Below are positions 24,701-36,400 of a stretch of DNA of 64,000 nt, in pieces. The stretch comes from Sarcocystis neurona (lineage: Eukaryota > Apicomplexa > Conoidasida > Eucoccidiorida > Sarcocystidae): contig KL647288.1 of NCBI GenBank assembly GCA_000727475.1, forward strand, positions 3,033,604 through 3,097,603. The letters run 5' to 3'. The stretch's first letter is position 1, and each line of letters starts with the position of its first letter. The notes under the pieces were generated by a model. That model was given only the letters and a program-made list of their open reading frames with translations. It searched no databases and was not told where the DNA came from. The translations under genes and the position numbers were made by a program.

Positions 24701-27700
24701 TGGATCGGCTTGTAGCAAATAACTGTTGAACGCGTGGCTTTGTCGAACGGTCCTTCAGTGTTCTTCGCGTTCACCGTAAGCGTAAAAGGGTCCGTTGACG
24801 ATGTCGCCCCAAAAGCCGCGGACTTTAACGTTCTGATAACGCCTCGTCTGTTCAAGACGGCAACACAAGTAGCAACGTTGCAAGTAGCTGTAGGTCGGAA
24901 GTATTATGCTGAGAAAGGTCGCAAAAAGAGAAAGGAAGTGCCCCGGCAGTGACAATTCAAGACACAACCGCGACGGAAGCCTGACGCGGCGGCACTCACA
25001 CGAGAGGACGGTGAAACCGCGCGTCACTGTGGAATCACCTAGCTCCCCCTCGGAGAAGTCTACACAAGGCACACTACGTAAAAGAAGAGTTGCCATGGAG
25101 ATCGAAAAGAGGCCTGCTTACATCGGTCGCTGGCGTGTATGAGGAAAGTGTTCTGTTCGGTTCCGTCTGGTCGGCAAGTCTTCTCTCAAATGCAACGCCT
25201 GCAGAGTAAGCGGTGTGGCGACACTTCACACTCATAACGGAGTTTTCCATGAGTGATCTTGTATTAATTGACCTTGGGAGAGTGGGCTCCTGAAACCACG
25301 CTTGAGAACGTGTTTGAAAGCCTCAAAACTGCAGAACGCTGTGTGTTTCAGTTGCTTTGGGATTGGATACCTGTAAGGGCGAAAGATTTATACTGTTTCC
25401 AATGGATTATCGACGCCTGTGGGGTTTTGGCAGATGCGCACAACAAGCTTGTTTAGGCTCGCAAAATCCCTCGCAGTATCTGTTGACAGTGGCTGCTTCC
25501 TGTATCTGCGTGCCTCACCGAAGGTGTAATATTCATCTGATAGTTCCAGTCCATCATATTCACTTTGTAGTCAAATCGTTTCGCGTAGCAATGGCGCAGA
25601 CGTTGATCGCGCAGCGACAGCATATCGAACACCACTTTTCCACGCCAGCTTTCCATAACGTCTGAAAAGTAGAAATCGGGCATTCTCTTCCCCAGTGGAC
25701 ACAGAGTATACCCAGTGACAATTGCCGAGGACAAAATTGGACCAGTCAAACAGCTGGACGGGCCTCATGATATGAAATCGTCTGCTCTGTAGCGCTGATA
25801 GTGCACTTCACGGTTCACGTGTGCTTTTCAAGGCAGCCACTAAGCATCCGGTAATATCGAAAGCTGATGGCGGAGTACTAGGTTTTACCCTGTATTTCGT
25901 CTCTTTCTCGGTGCTTCAGATGGGACAGATCCACTAATTCATCCAGAATGTGGGTGGATTCCCGAGATACGAAACTGAGAAAGAAGCACACCATGTGAAC
26001 CGGTATTAACTGTCACTGGACGCCCAAGTGCGCAGGACCCTCCAAATTATACGTGGAGCAGATACACGCAAATTCGAGGACCACTAGTCAGCCTGGTTAC
26101 CGCCCAAGTAGTTTTTACGTGTTATAGTACCACATGTTTACACGGCGTAATGGTATCTTAGCTTTGGCAACCTCGCGGCAAGTGTGCAATTGAGGTAAAC
26201 ATTCAAACGAGCAGCAATGTAGCAGGTTTGTGCAGTTATTCACGTTGTGGAAACAACTAACTTGAGAAGCTGAGGAAACACGCGCTGCTCTATGTAAGCC
26301 GCCGTCTTCCCCAGAAGAAAACAATTCCCGTAGACGTCGAGAAAAGTCTCAATCCTCTCTGCAGACGAACAAGCAAACTCTTAAGGACAAAAACTTCTAC
26401 GCCTCACTGCATGTGGAGCCTCTGGACCACTGAGCAACATACGAAAAGCCGGCAACGCACTCATCTTTGTCGAACGAAAACTTCTTGCGGCCGGAAGTAA
26501 ACATGGTAGAGTCACAGAAGGGGGACATTTCACAGCATAGGCGGCTTCAAGGAGTACCTATCCCCTCTCAATTTGCAGTCTCAACTGCTGGGGCGCAATA
26601 CTGGACGGTTCTCTTTCACAACACGCAGGCTTGTACTGAGAACCTGACCCTGCACACGAAAGTGTTCCATAATACAGACCACCTAGAATTTAAAGGACAC
26701 TTTCTACAACTGCACAAAACATTTGATTGAGAATCTAACCTGGAAGCGATAACGTTCGATCATTAAGAACGTCTAGAAAAAGTATGTGTCGAGCTAGAAC
26801 TTCTTCCCTGTCTTCCAGAATGTAGAACTGACAACCCCGGGCATCAGAAGCACACAGTGCGCGTGATTTTGTCGAGAAGTATCGGTCCGGCGAGCCACCG
26901 CCTTTGCATTTGTATACTTGGGTAGAGATCACAAGGGTGGAAAGTGATGAATAGACGTACGGGTGGCCATCGTTGTTGAAATCAGGCTTACACAGGTTTG
27001 TCGATGTGACGTTCAGGCAGAGTGAATGGCGCCACTGGGCTGACAATGCCTACAGTTTCAACACCTGTGTGCTCGATTCCGCATCGCCATCTGGAAAAAC
27101 TTACATGAATGTTTGCCTTGGAGGCAGCACAGGTGGTAAGAATATGGTGAACATCTCCAACACCTAGTAGAAGAATGTGGTAAGTTCGGTTGGCAGGATT
27201 CTTCGCGCCTGTATTAGCTGTTAAAATACACGTTAAATGCTAGCCCCCTTCACAGGCATAGTCAATTTAGCGGCAGAGAGTGGCTGTTCCAAAGTCATCC
27301 GTGTGTGTAACGGTTTTTATGTAATTTACGGCTGCGTCTGCCACAAAACAGAAGACCTATTCATGCTCTCTACCTCGCACTGGTCTGAGTGTTCTGTTAA
27401 GGACAGGACCATACATAGAACAATCTGTCCCTCACTCATCTGAAAACTGTTCTCCTTCACGCCGGTTTTTTCGATGTTCTTCTCAAATAACAGTCCATCA
27501 TTTTCTGCATTGTCCTTTGCCTGTAAAGTGTATGCCTCCACACCGGTTTTTTGAGTGCTCTTCTCAGGTACCACTCCTTCCTTTGCTGCGTTTTCCACTG
27601 CCTCTTCATTTTCGCAGAGCGGCTGCGTTTCGTGTGCTGTATTCTCTGAAAGAGCTTGGCGTGTTTCGTACGTCTGGAGAAGCTCCAGTAGTTTGAGAGC

Positions 27701-27757
27701 TGGGGCACTTGCCCAGTAGCGCACGAACCCCAAGCCAGACGATGCCTCCGTCGCCAT
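21798..27757 (-). CDS. DNAAF3: Dynein axonemal assembly factor 3 homologue (DNAAF3)
   Basis: DNAAF3 acts in the cytoplasm to preassemble dynein arms for axonemes. I reconstruct 14 exons from the ATG at 27757: 27757-27436, 27208-27105, 26827-26740, 26358-26262, 25974-25889, 25661-25519, 25416-25371, 25198-25122, 24847-24775, 24436-24372, 24168-24128, 23192-22753, 22427-22364 and 22148-21798. Every junction agrees in phase. Family matches run in order: GFVRYWASAPAL, YHILLLGVGDVHHIL, FYILEDREEVLARH, RIETFLDVYGN, HLKHRERDEIQ, LRDQRLRHCYAKRFDY, VAFERRLAD with EPNRTLSS, VKVRGFWGDIVNGPFYAYG, QEIADFNLSRQL, YAGLFDIVVIA and RNALVCVETFK. Exon 1 carries an insert with an imperfect KTGV repeat and exon 12 is a Ser/Thr-rich linker. 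The last exon, below 21797, is unresolved. A homologue suits a parasite whose male gamete is flagellated. Confidence 0.9.
22402..27320 (+). CDS. Exon run B, antisense to and interleaved with DNAAF3
   Basis: Plus-strand exon-like segments with good splice borders are 22402-22508 (donor GTAAGG), 23488-23663 (GTAAGC), 23720-23910 (GTAAGA), from 24393, 24759-24917, 25696-25788, about 25990-26107, from 26315, from 26579, 26996-27135 (GTAAGA) and 27256-27320. The joins 23910 to 24393, 26107 to 26315 and 27135 to 27256 agree in phase. Products are strand-like with cysteines, such as MVGVTLVPAPEGTRTEIPK, FFAFTVSVKGSVDDV and LTVTGRPSAQDPPNYTW. Segments 23488-23910, 25696-25788 and 26579 onward lie within DNAAF3 introns. 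Others overlap DNAAF3 exons antisense, where an open frame can arise by chance. The family is unknown; a PKD/REJ-like fold is only a guess. Confidence 0.4.
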
Positions 27758-27786
27758 CGAGCATGACAAGAGAAAGAGTCAGCCAG

Positions 27787-29519
27787 ACTGGACCATATTT
27801 TGCGTGCTTGTCTGACGGCACAGTGCTGTATACGCCGCATCCAAGAAGACCAAGGCAGGCCTTATGTGCCGTTCACGCGGTCTGCGTTTCCTTACGTAGA
27901 TAACAAGTGAAACCAAAGAAGTGAGTTCTTATGTGCGTTCTCGTCTGATCAGACTAAGTATGCGAGCTGCCGGATTCCGATGGAAGGGAATCACTTTATT
28001 ATTTAGTGTGTATCGCACAGAAAAATCAACTATCGGAAAGGCACGCCCCCATCCTCATCGATGTTGATTTGCTCTAGTGAATTGGGAGAGCTCTGTAGAG
28101 TACCCCTGTGCAAGGCTGAATTCGCTGCGAATTATGGACGCCGTGATGCACCGGCTGCAAAACCATCCCAGTTTTCCAGAGGAGTGAAGTAGGGAAGCCA
28201 CGCGCGCACAGCTGCCGAACCAGCATCCGCCGAATTCAGTCAGCATTCATATCGAAAAGTGACTGCTCCCCTTGCCCTGATTTTACGAAATGAACAAGCG
28301 GATGTGTGTGCAAGGCACAATACTCGTCGCTGTCACAAAGTAGCGCTGTAATATGTGGCGCCGTTCGCGTTTAGTACAGATTTTCCGCAGCGCGCATTGT
28401 TGCGTACTTTCATTCCATGCAAAATCAAGATTGGTGTGAAGGAAGCCGTTCTTACACCGCAGTATGATTCTGGGGCACAGTGCACGGAGTATAGTGTCGT
28501 GCTATCTTCGAACCTCCCCGCGCGAGTTGAGCCTGGAGGCACGTTCCCCGTTGTGCACCTGGCGCTGGCGTATGCGTCGCGCATCGCAAGTATCACGGTC
28601 GACGGTGTCCAAAACACATGCACCTACGGGAGAGGCAACAAACATGTATACACACGAACAGCTACACTTAACCTTTTGTAGACCTCCCCGTTCCCTTAAT
28701 TCCGTGACGCGGTGCTTTCCTACCCACGCTGCTTAGCTGACTGATAGCGGAAGCGGTTTTCCCACGGTTGCTAGGGGGAGCTTCCGGTAAGCACTATGTT
28801 CGCTGCGGCGGATGAGTGCCAACCTTGAGCAGACAGACGCGGACCAAATATTCATATGCTTCCTCATTCGGGCCGTAAAGTTGACACCGTGTCTCTGTCT
28901 TAATTTCGTACAGGAAATGTGTTCAAGAAGGGCGAGCCTTCTGCAAATTAGCAAGTCAGGTTTGTGTATCTGGATGCCTGTATCAACGCAGATGCGCACA
29001 CATGCCTGTACCATGTAAATTCGTGAACTGTTTGTGGGGACGAGGGTGAAGCGCTACATCCTAACTGCATCTTGAAGACTAGGTTGACCACTACTCGAAT
29101 GTGGTGGTGATACCAATTGCGGACACCTGATCTATCCCCTGGGTAGAACAGTGCGCCTGCAGTGCAATGGAGAAATGGTGGACGTCGATGCACATACGCA
29201 TCGCAACAGACACCGTACACCATCTCGTGGGCCACCAAGAAGCACGCGGCTTTATACGGTGATTACTTCAATTGCTCTTGCAAAGGGCCTTGCAAATTCG
29301 AGACCGCCGTGTCACCACCGTCCCACCTGCTCCGTAGGAGTCAATCCCCCGGTTGTGCACGAGAGGAGAGTCAACCAGAATCTGATCCATATTGGAGGGG
29401 TGGAGCGCTACCACATAACGTTTGAAAACTCGGCCGTGGTTAGAAACCGGAACCTATCACTTCAATTTCCACCACAAGTGGCTCACGGGCAAGCCCTTAT
29501 AATCATTTTTTCTTGTGAA
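27787..29519 (+). CDS. Exon run C of the unknown plus-strand protein
   Basis: Segment 27787-27895 (donor GTAGAT, phase 1) joins in phase to 28380-28645, which encodes strand-like sequence with IKIGVKEAVLTPQYDSG and GGTFPVVHLALAYASR. A further segment starts at 29338 and stays open to about 29519, with VERYHITFENSAVVRNRNL. The first exon lies just upstream of the DNAAF3 start and on the other strand. The stretch 28650-29330 between them holds other short frames that I could not chain. Confidence 0.42.
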
Positions 29520-30099
29520 GTTAAGAAGAAATGTTTACCTGGCTTCAATCTTTCCCATTGTTGCCGTGGGACGCGCTTCTACAGTTAAGCGTCCATAACG
29601 ATAATTTACGAGCCGGCAAACGTGGGACGGTGCACTTATGAAGAGTACTGCAACAGAGGTTTGTCTGCGGATGTACGTGCCGCGTCATCCCTTGTGCAAA
29701 TGACGTCGAGTCTCAAATCTGCATGGTGACAGCAGACGAGTAGAGAACGCCGGGGTGAAAAACGCCTCCTGTGCTCTTTCTAGACGGGCGAAGCTCCTTC
29801 CAAGCATTTCCGAAGTTTCTACAAGGCAGCTACAAGGTGTGGACCTCACTGCCCAGCAAGACCTCTGTGCACTCGTCATGCAGCAGAAAACCGATCCACG
29901 TAGCACTTCAAAGGGCGCAGGCGACTTCATTCCACTGGCACTTCTGGAGTAAGCGAACACGTCCAACGTCAAAGTTGCACGTCTGATAATAAATGTAATA
30001 CGGGGAACTGCAGAGATGTCCTGAGCCTTCTCTGCAGTACTTCTTGCATCCTCTGATTGGCCTAGAACGGTACACTGCTTTAAGTCTTCGTTCCAGAAG

Positions 30100-31352
30100 T
30101 CCCGCCGTTGTAATTCTGTCATCGAAATTGAGGTCCCGCAAAGTGAATCCGTTCTGTGGGGTACACACGTTGAGGTCAGGTGTCGAAACGTGCTGCACAG
30201 CAAGGTACTCCCGACCGCCACCTCTAGGCTTTGAAGACTTGCCACAAAAAATCTTGTAGCATCCGCCTTTCCCCCTAGTGGAGGAGGATGACGTGCTGGT
30301 AAAGGAAGAATGCTCCCGCCTCCACTGCGTTTGCCACTCGTCTTCGTCAGACTCAGGCGGCGACAACGTATCACTGTACATCTCACTGTGCACATTAGAC
30401 AGTTTACCTACTTGAATACCCCGGTCGCCGAAACTGCATTCGGGCTTGGGTCTCCATTTTCTGTATCTGCAACTGTGTAAATCAAGTCCATACAAGTCCT
30501 CATCGTACGGATTCTTTGGACGAAAGACGGGCCAGCCCCAAGCATCGCGAGAGCCCAAGTCCAGGTCGGAATCCAAACGAATGAAGTTATGGGCTGGGCA
30601 AGTGAACTCGTCGTCAGACCCAAGCGAGTTCTGGGCGTTCTCTGCAGGAGAGAGAGGCGCGAGAAATGTAGGGTTGAAGAGTTCTTCGAGTTCTTGTATC
30701 AGAGTGTCTGCATCGGCGAACTGAGAACTGGACTTGTCCGCAGAACTGGGAATTTTCTCAAGGCAGCTGCGGGCACTTCGGGAGCTCCGCGGCTCCGGAT
30801 GCCTGGTAGACACATGTTCATGAGCACAATTCGTCACTCTGACGCAGGTCCCCGCAAAGTGAGTAATAATCTTAGAGCTGCCAAAGTAAACATGTGGTAG
30901 TAGTATAGTAGTAGTATATTGTGCTGAAGTCTCTGACCAGGGGCCTGCGCGCGATACGACTCTCCCGTGGCACCTGACATCGGAGGCTAACTTAAACAGA
31001 CAGCTGAAGCTGCTGGTGGGCTCTGCGCAGAGTCTGTGGCTTCACTGTGCAAAAGGTGGAGGGCCGTTAGCGACGGTGACTGCGAGAGTGCCATGCAAAA
31101 GAAACCACGACGCTTAAGCGGTTCTAGATGCTTGTGTAGCACACTAGTGCAGCTTCGCACATGAAAATTCATGTATAATGAATCTGGGGGGCACGTCGAA
31201 AAACAGACGTGCGCGAAATTTACTTCGTACTTGTTGGATGCTACCGTCGGCACGTCGACGTTCGCTTCAATTGGGCTGGCCGTCCAGTCTGCTCTTAGCT
31301 GCGTTTTCGCTTTGTAGGACTCCTCCCACGAGCTCTTTTCCTGGCGCGCCAT
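30100..31352 (-). CDS. Probable unknown Ser/Asp-rich protein, 5' exons
   Basis: An ATG at 31352 opens a frame with MARQEKSSWEESYKAKTQL and a GTAAAT donor about 130 bases on. From about 30850 to 30100 a second open frame encodes acidic, Ser-rich sequence, including LIQELEELFNPTFLAPL, a PPESDEDEWQTQW stretch, and a Ser/Thr run followed by Arg/Gly/Lys. Amino-acid usage looks genuine rather than antisense. The join between the two segments is not phase-proven and the 3' end is unknown (frames continue to about 29700). I recognise no family. Confidence 0.45.
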
Positions 31353-32790
31353 CCGTTGCAGGATACATAATGGCCTCGGTAGACGTAACATGTTTGCTCG
31401 CACACTCTCTTCCCACGTGGAAAGACCTATTTCTTAATAGTTTCTTCTCCGGAGGTAAGAAAGCTTATGCGCTCCAGCATGCGACGGTTACTCAGGGCTC
31501 CTCGGCTGTCTTCCTCTTCTCTCGATATCTGGAGTGCTGGTGGTAGGCTGCCAATGCCTCTTCCAGGGGTGCTCTCCTGCTTCGTGGCTTGTAGCCTACG
31601 CTGAGTACCCATGGTTAGAACTTAACATGTGCTCCGGCAGCCAGCGCAACGCTGGCATCTTCGAAAATAGTTTTACACAGACATGTATACGCTGCTTTCT
31701 TTAGCGTCTTTTGTAGCAGAACGCAGAGCGTTCTTTTTAGCATTCTCGCTCAGAAGAAAATTCTAACAACTTGCAGCTACATTTTTGACGGCACTGCTCG
31801 CTCTCGTCAGCGTGCTCGGCGACCGTGGTGGTGAACAGCTACGGCAAATCTTTTTATTCAGAAAGGTGGCGCATTCCATTTGCGCAGCGCGGCCTGACAG
31901 TTGCAGCTTGAATTTCCCATCGAGGCTGCATGTATCTTCCGGTAAATCTGTTTTTCCTGTGTGCCCTGTGATGAGGCAGGGAGTTCGTGGATGCACGGGA
32001 GCCTCTTATCAGGCCCCTCAGCGAGATGCACGTAGTAGGAACAGCGAAAAGTTCGATGGGTACCACATCTTCTGTCCTTTTCGTGTGTCACTCGCGTTTG
32101 CGAAAGAGTAAATAAGTTCTGGACTCGCCGTATGCTAGAGAAGCAGTTGATATCAGACGCGAAGAAGCACGTGAACACCTGTCGGCGAGACTACACCTCT
32201 GGAAGGAATTGCCTTGCGATGTTGCACACTTCCAGAGGAAGGCTCGTTACAGACCACATAATTTCCGTTTCTCCAACAGGATGCGCCACGCAGCAGCCGA
32301 CGAAGTAGACAAGGCTTTTCTGTTTCAAGCGTGTCTCCATATTCAAGAATCAGTGTTTTCAGTTGAGGAAAGGATTCACTACTGTCAAAATGGACAACTC
32401 AGTCCCATCGCCTTCCTACGTGTGCGAAGGGCATTTTCCTCTGAAGTTTATTGAGCGCCCAACGGGGTTCGTACATGGTTGCACGAGGGCACGCATGCCC
32501 TCTGCCTTTACGGCTCGCAGGTCGTTTCGCCTCCCCATCCTTCTTCCTTGTCTTTTCACTTCGTAATTATGGCCGCCAGTTTCATACATAAAATGTTATT
32601 TGCTTGCATTCGCTCTGCCCAATGGTAGCCTCGCGATTTCACTGTAGGTGGGCACGGCGTCGAAGGGGTAATTTCCTTATTACGCACGACTTTCACCAAC
32701 AACTCCTCCACCTACACACGCAAGAACGGCTTGCGTCGGTTTGTTTATTCGGCCGGAAGGATAGGGACGCCCTGTGCTGTTTTGGCCTGG
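31318..32790 (+). CDS. Exon run D of the unknown plus-strand protein
   Basis: Five segments chain in phase: 31318-31454 (donor GTAAGA), 31777-31941 (GTAAAT), 31980-32031, 32280-32419 and 32648-32790. The junction phases are 1/2, 1/2, 2/1 and 1/2. Products include ASVDVTCLLAHSLPTWKDLF, ALLALVSVLGDRGGEQLRQI, DEVDKAFLFQACLHIQESVF and FTNNSSTYTRKNGLRR. After 32834 a further cysteine-rich frame stays open to about 33154. The first exon overlaps the minus-strand ATG at 31352 by 35 bases. It could be the 3' continuation of runs A-C or a separate gene. Confidence 0.45.
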
Positions 32791-33475
32791 GTGGAAAATT
32801 AAATTATCCAAAAATAATCGACCCAGAAAGCAGAAAACGTACACAGAAGCGACCGGCGTTTGCCAAAGGAGTGCCTGCGTCAAATTGACGTGCGCGGAAA
32901 GGCTCACTTTCATTAGACAAGCACAATGCCGTGGCTGCTTTGCGTTCCCGCAAGCATCGGAGGTTTCGAGCTGCACTAAACTGCCTTCGACGCTCGTTGT
33001 GGCGCCAGGTTTTGACCTGCGCAAGTCTATATTGAGCATTCGTTATGACACCCAACCGCCTCTGCAGACCGTCCAAACACAATCGGTTTTACGTGTTCCA
33101 CCTGTTTTCTTGGCGTACCTGGTGCGGTGTAGAGTAGTGGCGGTAGCTAGAAAGTAGATCGCTAGACTCTTTTAGCCAAATAGGCGTAGTAGAGGGCACC
33201 TATACGAGGGTAGAAAAGTAGACAAGCAAGAAAAATGCATTTACAAAAGATCCATACGGGCACTCTCAGTAGACATACAACTGGAGGCCGCAGACCAGGG
33301 TGCTGGTTCTACGCGATACAAAAAGTGCGTCTGTTTCCGTAAATATACAGCACGCTGTGTTGCGTCAGTCGTAGCTGGGAGAGCGTAAAAGCGTGATCCT
33401 AGCCAAATATTTTGGGAAAGGGATCTTCGACGCGATTCCGACGTGTGTTCTCAGCGATGCCGCCCTCTTGTCTAC

Positions 33476-36400
33476 ATGGTTATATCCCTTTCTCGGAGCT
33501 GATGCATGAATGCAGCCGTCCAAGGCAATTGTGACGCCGGCTGCCAAACCATTCCACGGACGCACCACGGGTAAACGCCGTGCGCATTCAAATCCCGGAT
33601 CACACGCTTTCGCGCTCTGAAGGAGAACGGTGAAGTCAGCTTTCATCAAAGGCAATAGTAATGACTACGTTGTGCACACTACGTGTCGCATTCTCATACC
33701 AGAATTCGAGTCGTTGGGGGGAATGTGAACTAGCGCAGGGAAGCCGGGTATAATCGTTCGCCCGTTCAGAGCACGCCGTTGTGCACTGCTGCTAGACTCT
33801 TGCCTGTCTGCAGACAGGTATTTTCTCTCTACGTGGTTGAAGGTTATCATCCTGAATCTGGGGCACACGATATATTGGACAGTGTGTCTAGCCATGGTCG
33901 AAGATTCGGCTGTATCCTACGATATAAGAATGGTGAGTCTCTCATACAAGTTTGTCGCTGCCGGCTGCCACTTACCAGGTAAAAGTGGTGAGTGACTCGA
34001 ACAAGTTTCTCGCTGCCGAGACCCACAAACGCCACCACAAAAGAGTCATCTTTGCGCAGCGATGCACAGAGAACCGCAAGTGATGTGCTGAACAAAAAAG
34101 AGTCACGCTTGGCTTTCGAACCCCGCATCACTGAGGGCTGCGTGAGGAGAGAAGAATGAAACGCCTGTTGCGCGGGACGAAACTGCTGTAGACACTGTTT
34201 TGCAGCGTGTCTATCATATAATGGCTTAGGTGGCTTCTGCGCAACCTAGACACGCTTGATAATTTATTGTAAGGTCGCAGAGCCTGAAGACAGGAAAGGC
34301 AGAGAAGCCCCTTACTTGCATGGCAGATCCAGGAGAAGCCGCGTGAGAGGAAGATCTCGAAGGAGCGTACGAACTGAACAAACGCGGGGCCGCGTGGTTG
34401 CCCAGCGAACACGTAAACGGAATCAAATTGCCATTCACAGTCCTGTGGAAAGCGGTGTGACAAGGATTCTGCTGCTGTAGCGTGAGCTTCAGGACAGCGA
34501 GCGCGCTATCAGTGACTAAGTCCTTACGTGTGAAGTATTGCCGTATAAATGTTTTAGCCGCCTCAACTATACATTCAGGGAGCTTGCATTCGTAAAACAC
34601 GCACGCTTCGGCCTCTTCGACGGCGTTCTGGAACATAACAAATGAGGCTCGACGTGCGACTCGTGTCTACATATTTAGCGTACGAAAACAATACCGAATT
34701 AAGTAAGGACCGCCTCTCAGAAGTACAAGCATCTGCGAGAGACTGTGTAGCAGTACGGACACACGAAGCCTTACAGGTGGTATTGTGTAATATTTCTCAT
34801 AGGAAAGGAGCCGAGGCAAGAGGGCCTGCAGAGGGACAAGCAGAGAACCTTGCCTCGGATTTCCATGTCGCTGAGGAATAGTCACCACGTGTTATACCTT
34901 CTGTACTTCGGCTGCGTTTCGACATCTGCACCACAGAGCCCTGAGATTCCGCCACTTGCAACTTTCAGCATCTCTTAGAGAACGTCTTAACTATTGTTCT
35001 AGCTCATGGAGCTTTCAAAAGGCACAAGTCCCAGCCTTTACTTAGCAGGAGAACTTTTCACAATTTCACGCAAATTCTCCACTACGTGAACATTGAACTG
35101 TCTCCGGTATCTCTGTGAAATCACGTCTACCGTTTGATTCGCTAGCACGTGCAACGTGGTCTGTGCAGTGCGACACCGGATAAGTCCAACTCGTGAGCTT
35201 CGTCCAAACACCACGGACAGAGAATTCTACAAAGCTGGAGTATTCTCTTTCTCCTGAACGCAACTGCAACAAGACGTGTGCTGTGCACGTGTGAAGGCAA
35301 CAACGCACGTTAGAGGTTGCGAAAAAGCCTTACGTTGACAGCTGCAATCAGTCGCTGCTCTTGGAGGCGCCTTTCCTGGTAGAGCTTGAACACGGGCACA
35401 CCATGCGCACACCAACATCCACCGTAAATTCGTGACAATGCGGTGTTCGATTACGCAACAGAATAACCTCCTGGCGGTTTAACCGCTTGATACCAGCCGT
35501 GCACTGCCTGCTGCGTCGCAAGAATTACGCAAGTGTCTCTGCACGTGCAGAGTGTTCGCGTTCTAACGTGAACCAATGTGCGACTTTTTGTACGTCGGCG
35601 CCTTCTGCCGTTGACAGTCTCTTCTCCAAATCCTGCAGCAGGTGGAACAAAAATATTCTGTCAGTCAGAAGGGCTTGCGTACGCACACGCTGTGGCGAGC
35701 TTTTTCGCCATTGGCAAGGAGCACACGCCTTGTACAGCGATACATGCATTGCGGCCCGCGAGCACACACCCCTACATAGGTAGTCAGCAACTGCGTACAG
35801 TACTTACTCCACCCGACTTCCAGTTCGTCGCACAGCAGGCCCTTTCAGTTGTCAGATGCGCTGGTGGGCCACTCAGCAGTAGGACTAAGTTGTGTACTTT
35901 GTAGGTCCGTTTCTCACCACTAGATCGTCTAACGGCTTGTAAGCTTGCGTAAGCGCAGTTCCCAAATGCTCACAAAGCAATCTCTCGAATTTGACCCAGA
36001 CAGCATCGAACTGACGCAGTCCGTCTCTTAAGGTAGACTGAAAAGACACAAGGCCAGTTTTGGCAAAATTACTCCCGACACCATCGCGAATCCACTCAAG
36101 CAAAGCGTGAACATGGAAATCCAGATCCATAAGAAACTGGTTAGCTTCTTGATGCAAAAAGTGCTTCTCCTTTGAAAGCTCGACTGGCGTGTTTGAAACG
36201 ATTACGGTAGAGCCTGTGCCAGTCAAAAGGCTTCGGGCATGCTGGACGACCACAGGAGGGTAGCCGGAGGGAGTATATTGGGGGGGGGGGTATTGAAGTC
36301 GATGGTGGGACAGAAAACGGAAGTCTTTTGGAAGACCAACCTGACGCAGTGGTCAAATCCCACAAGCAGCAGGTTCAGGTCAATTTGTAAGGAGGACAAA

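Noticed and set aside
29151..29588. A cysteine-rich frame that recalled fusion or surface proteins of gametes
   Set aside because: No diagnostic motif of any such family could be matched, so I kept it only as part of an unknown exon run.
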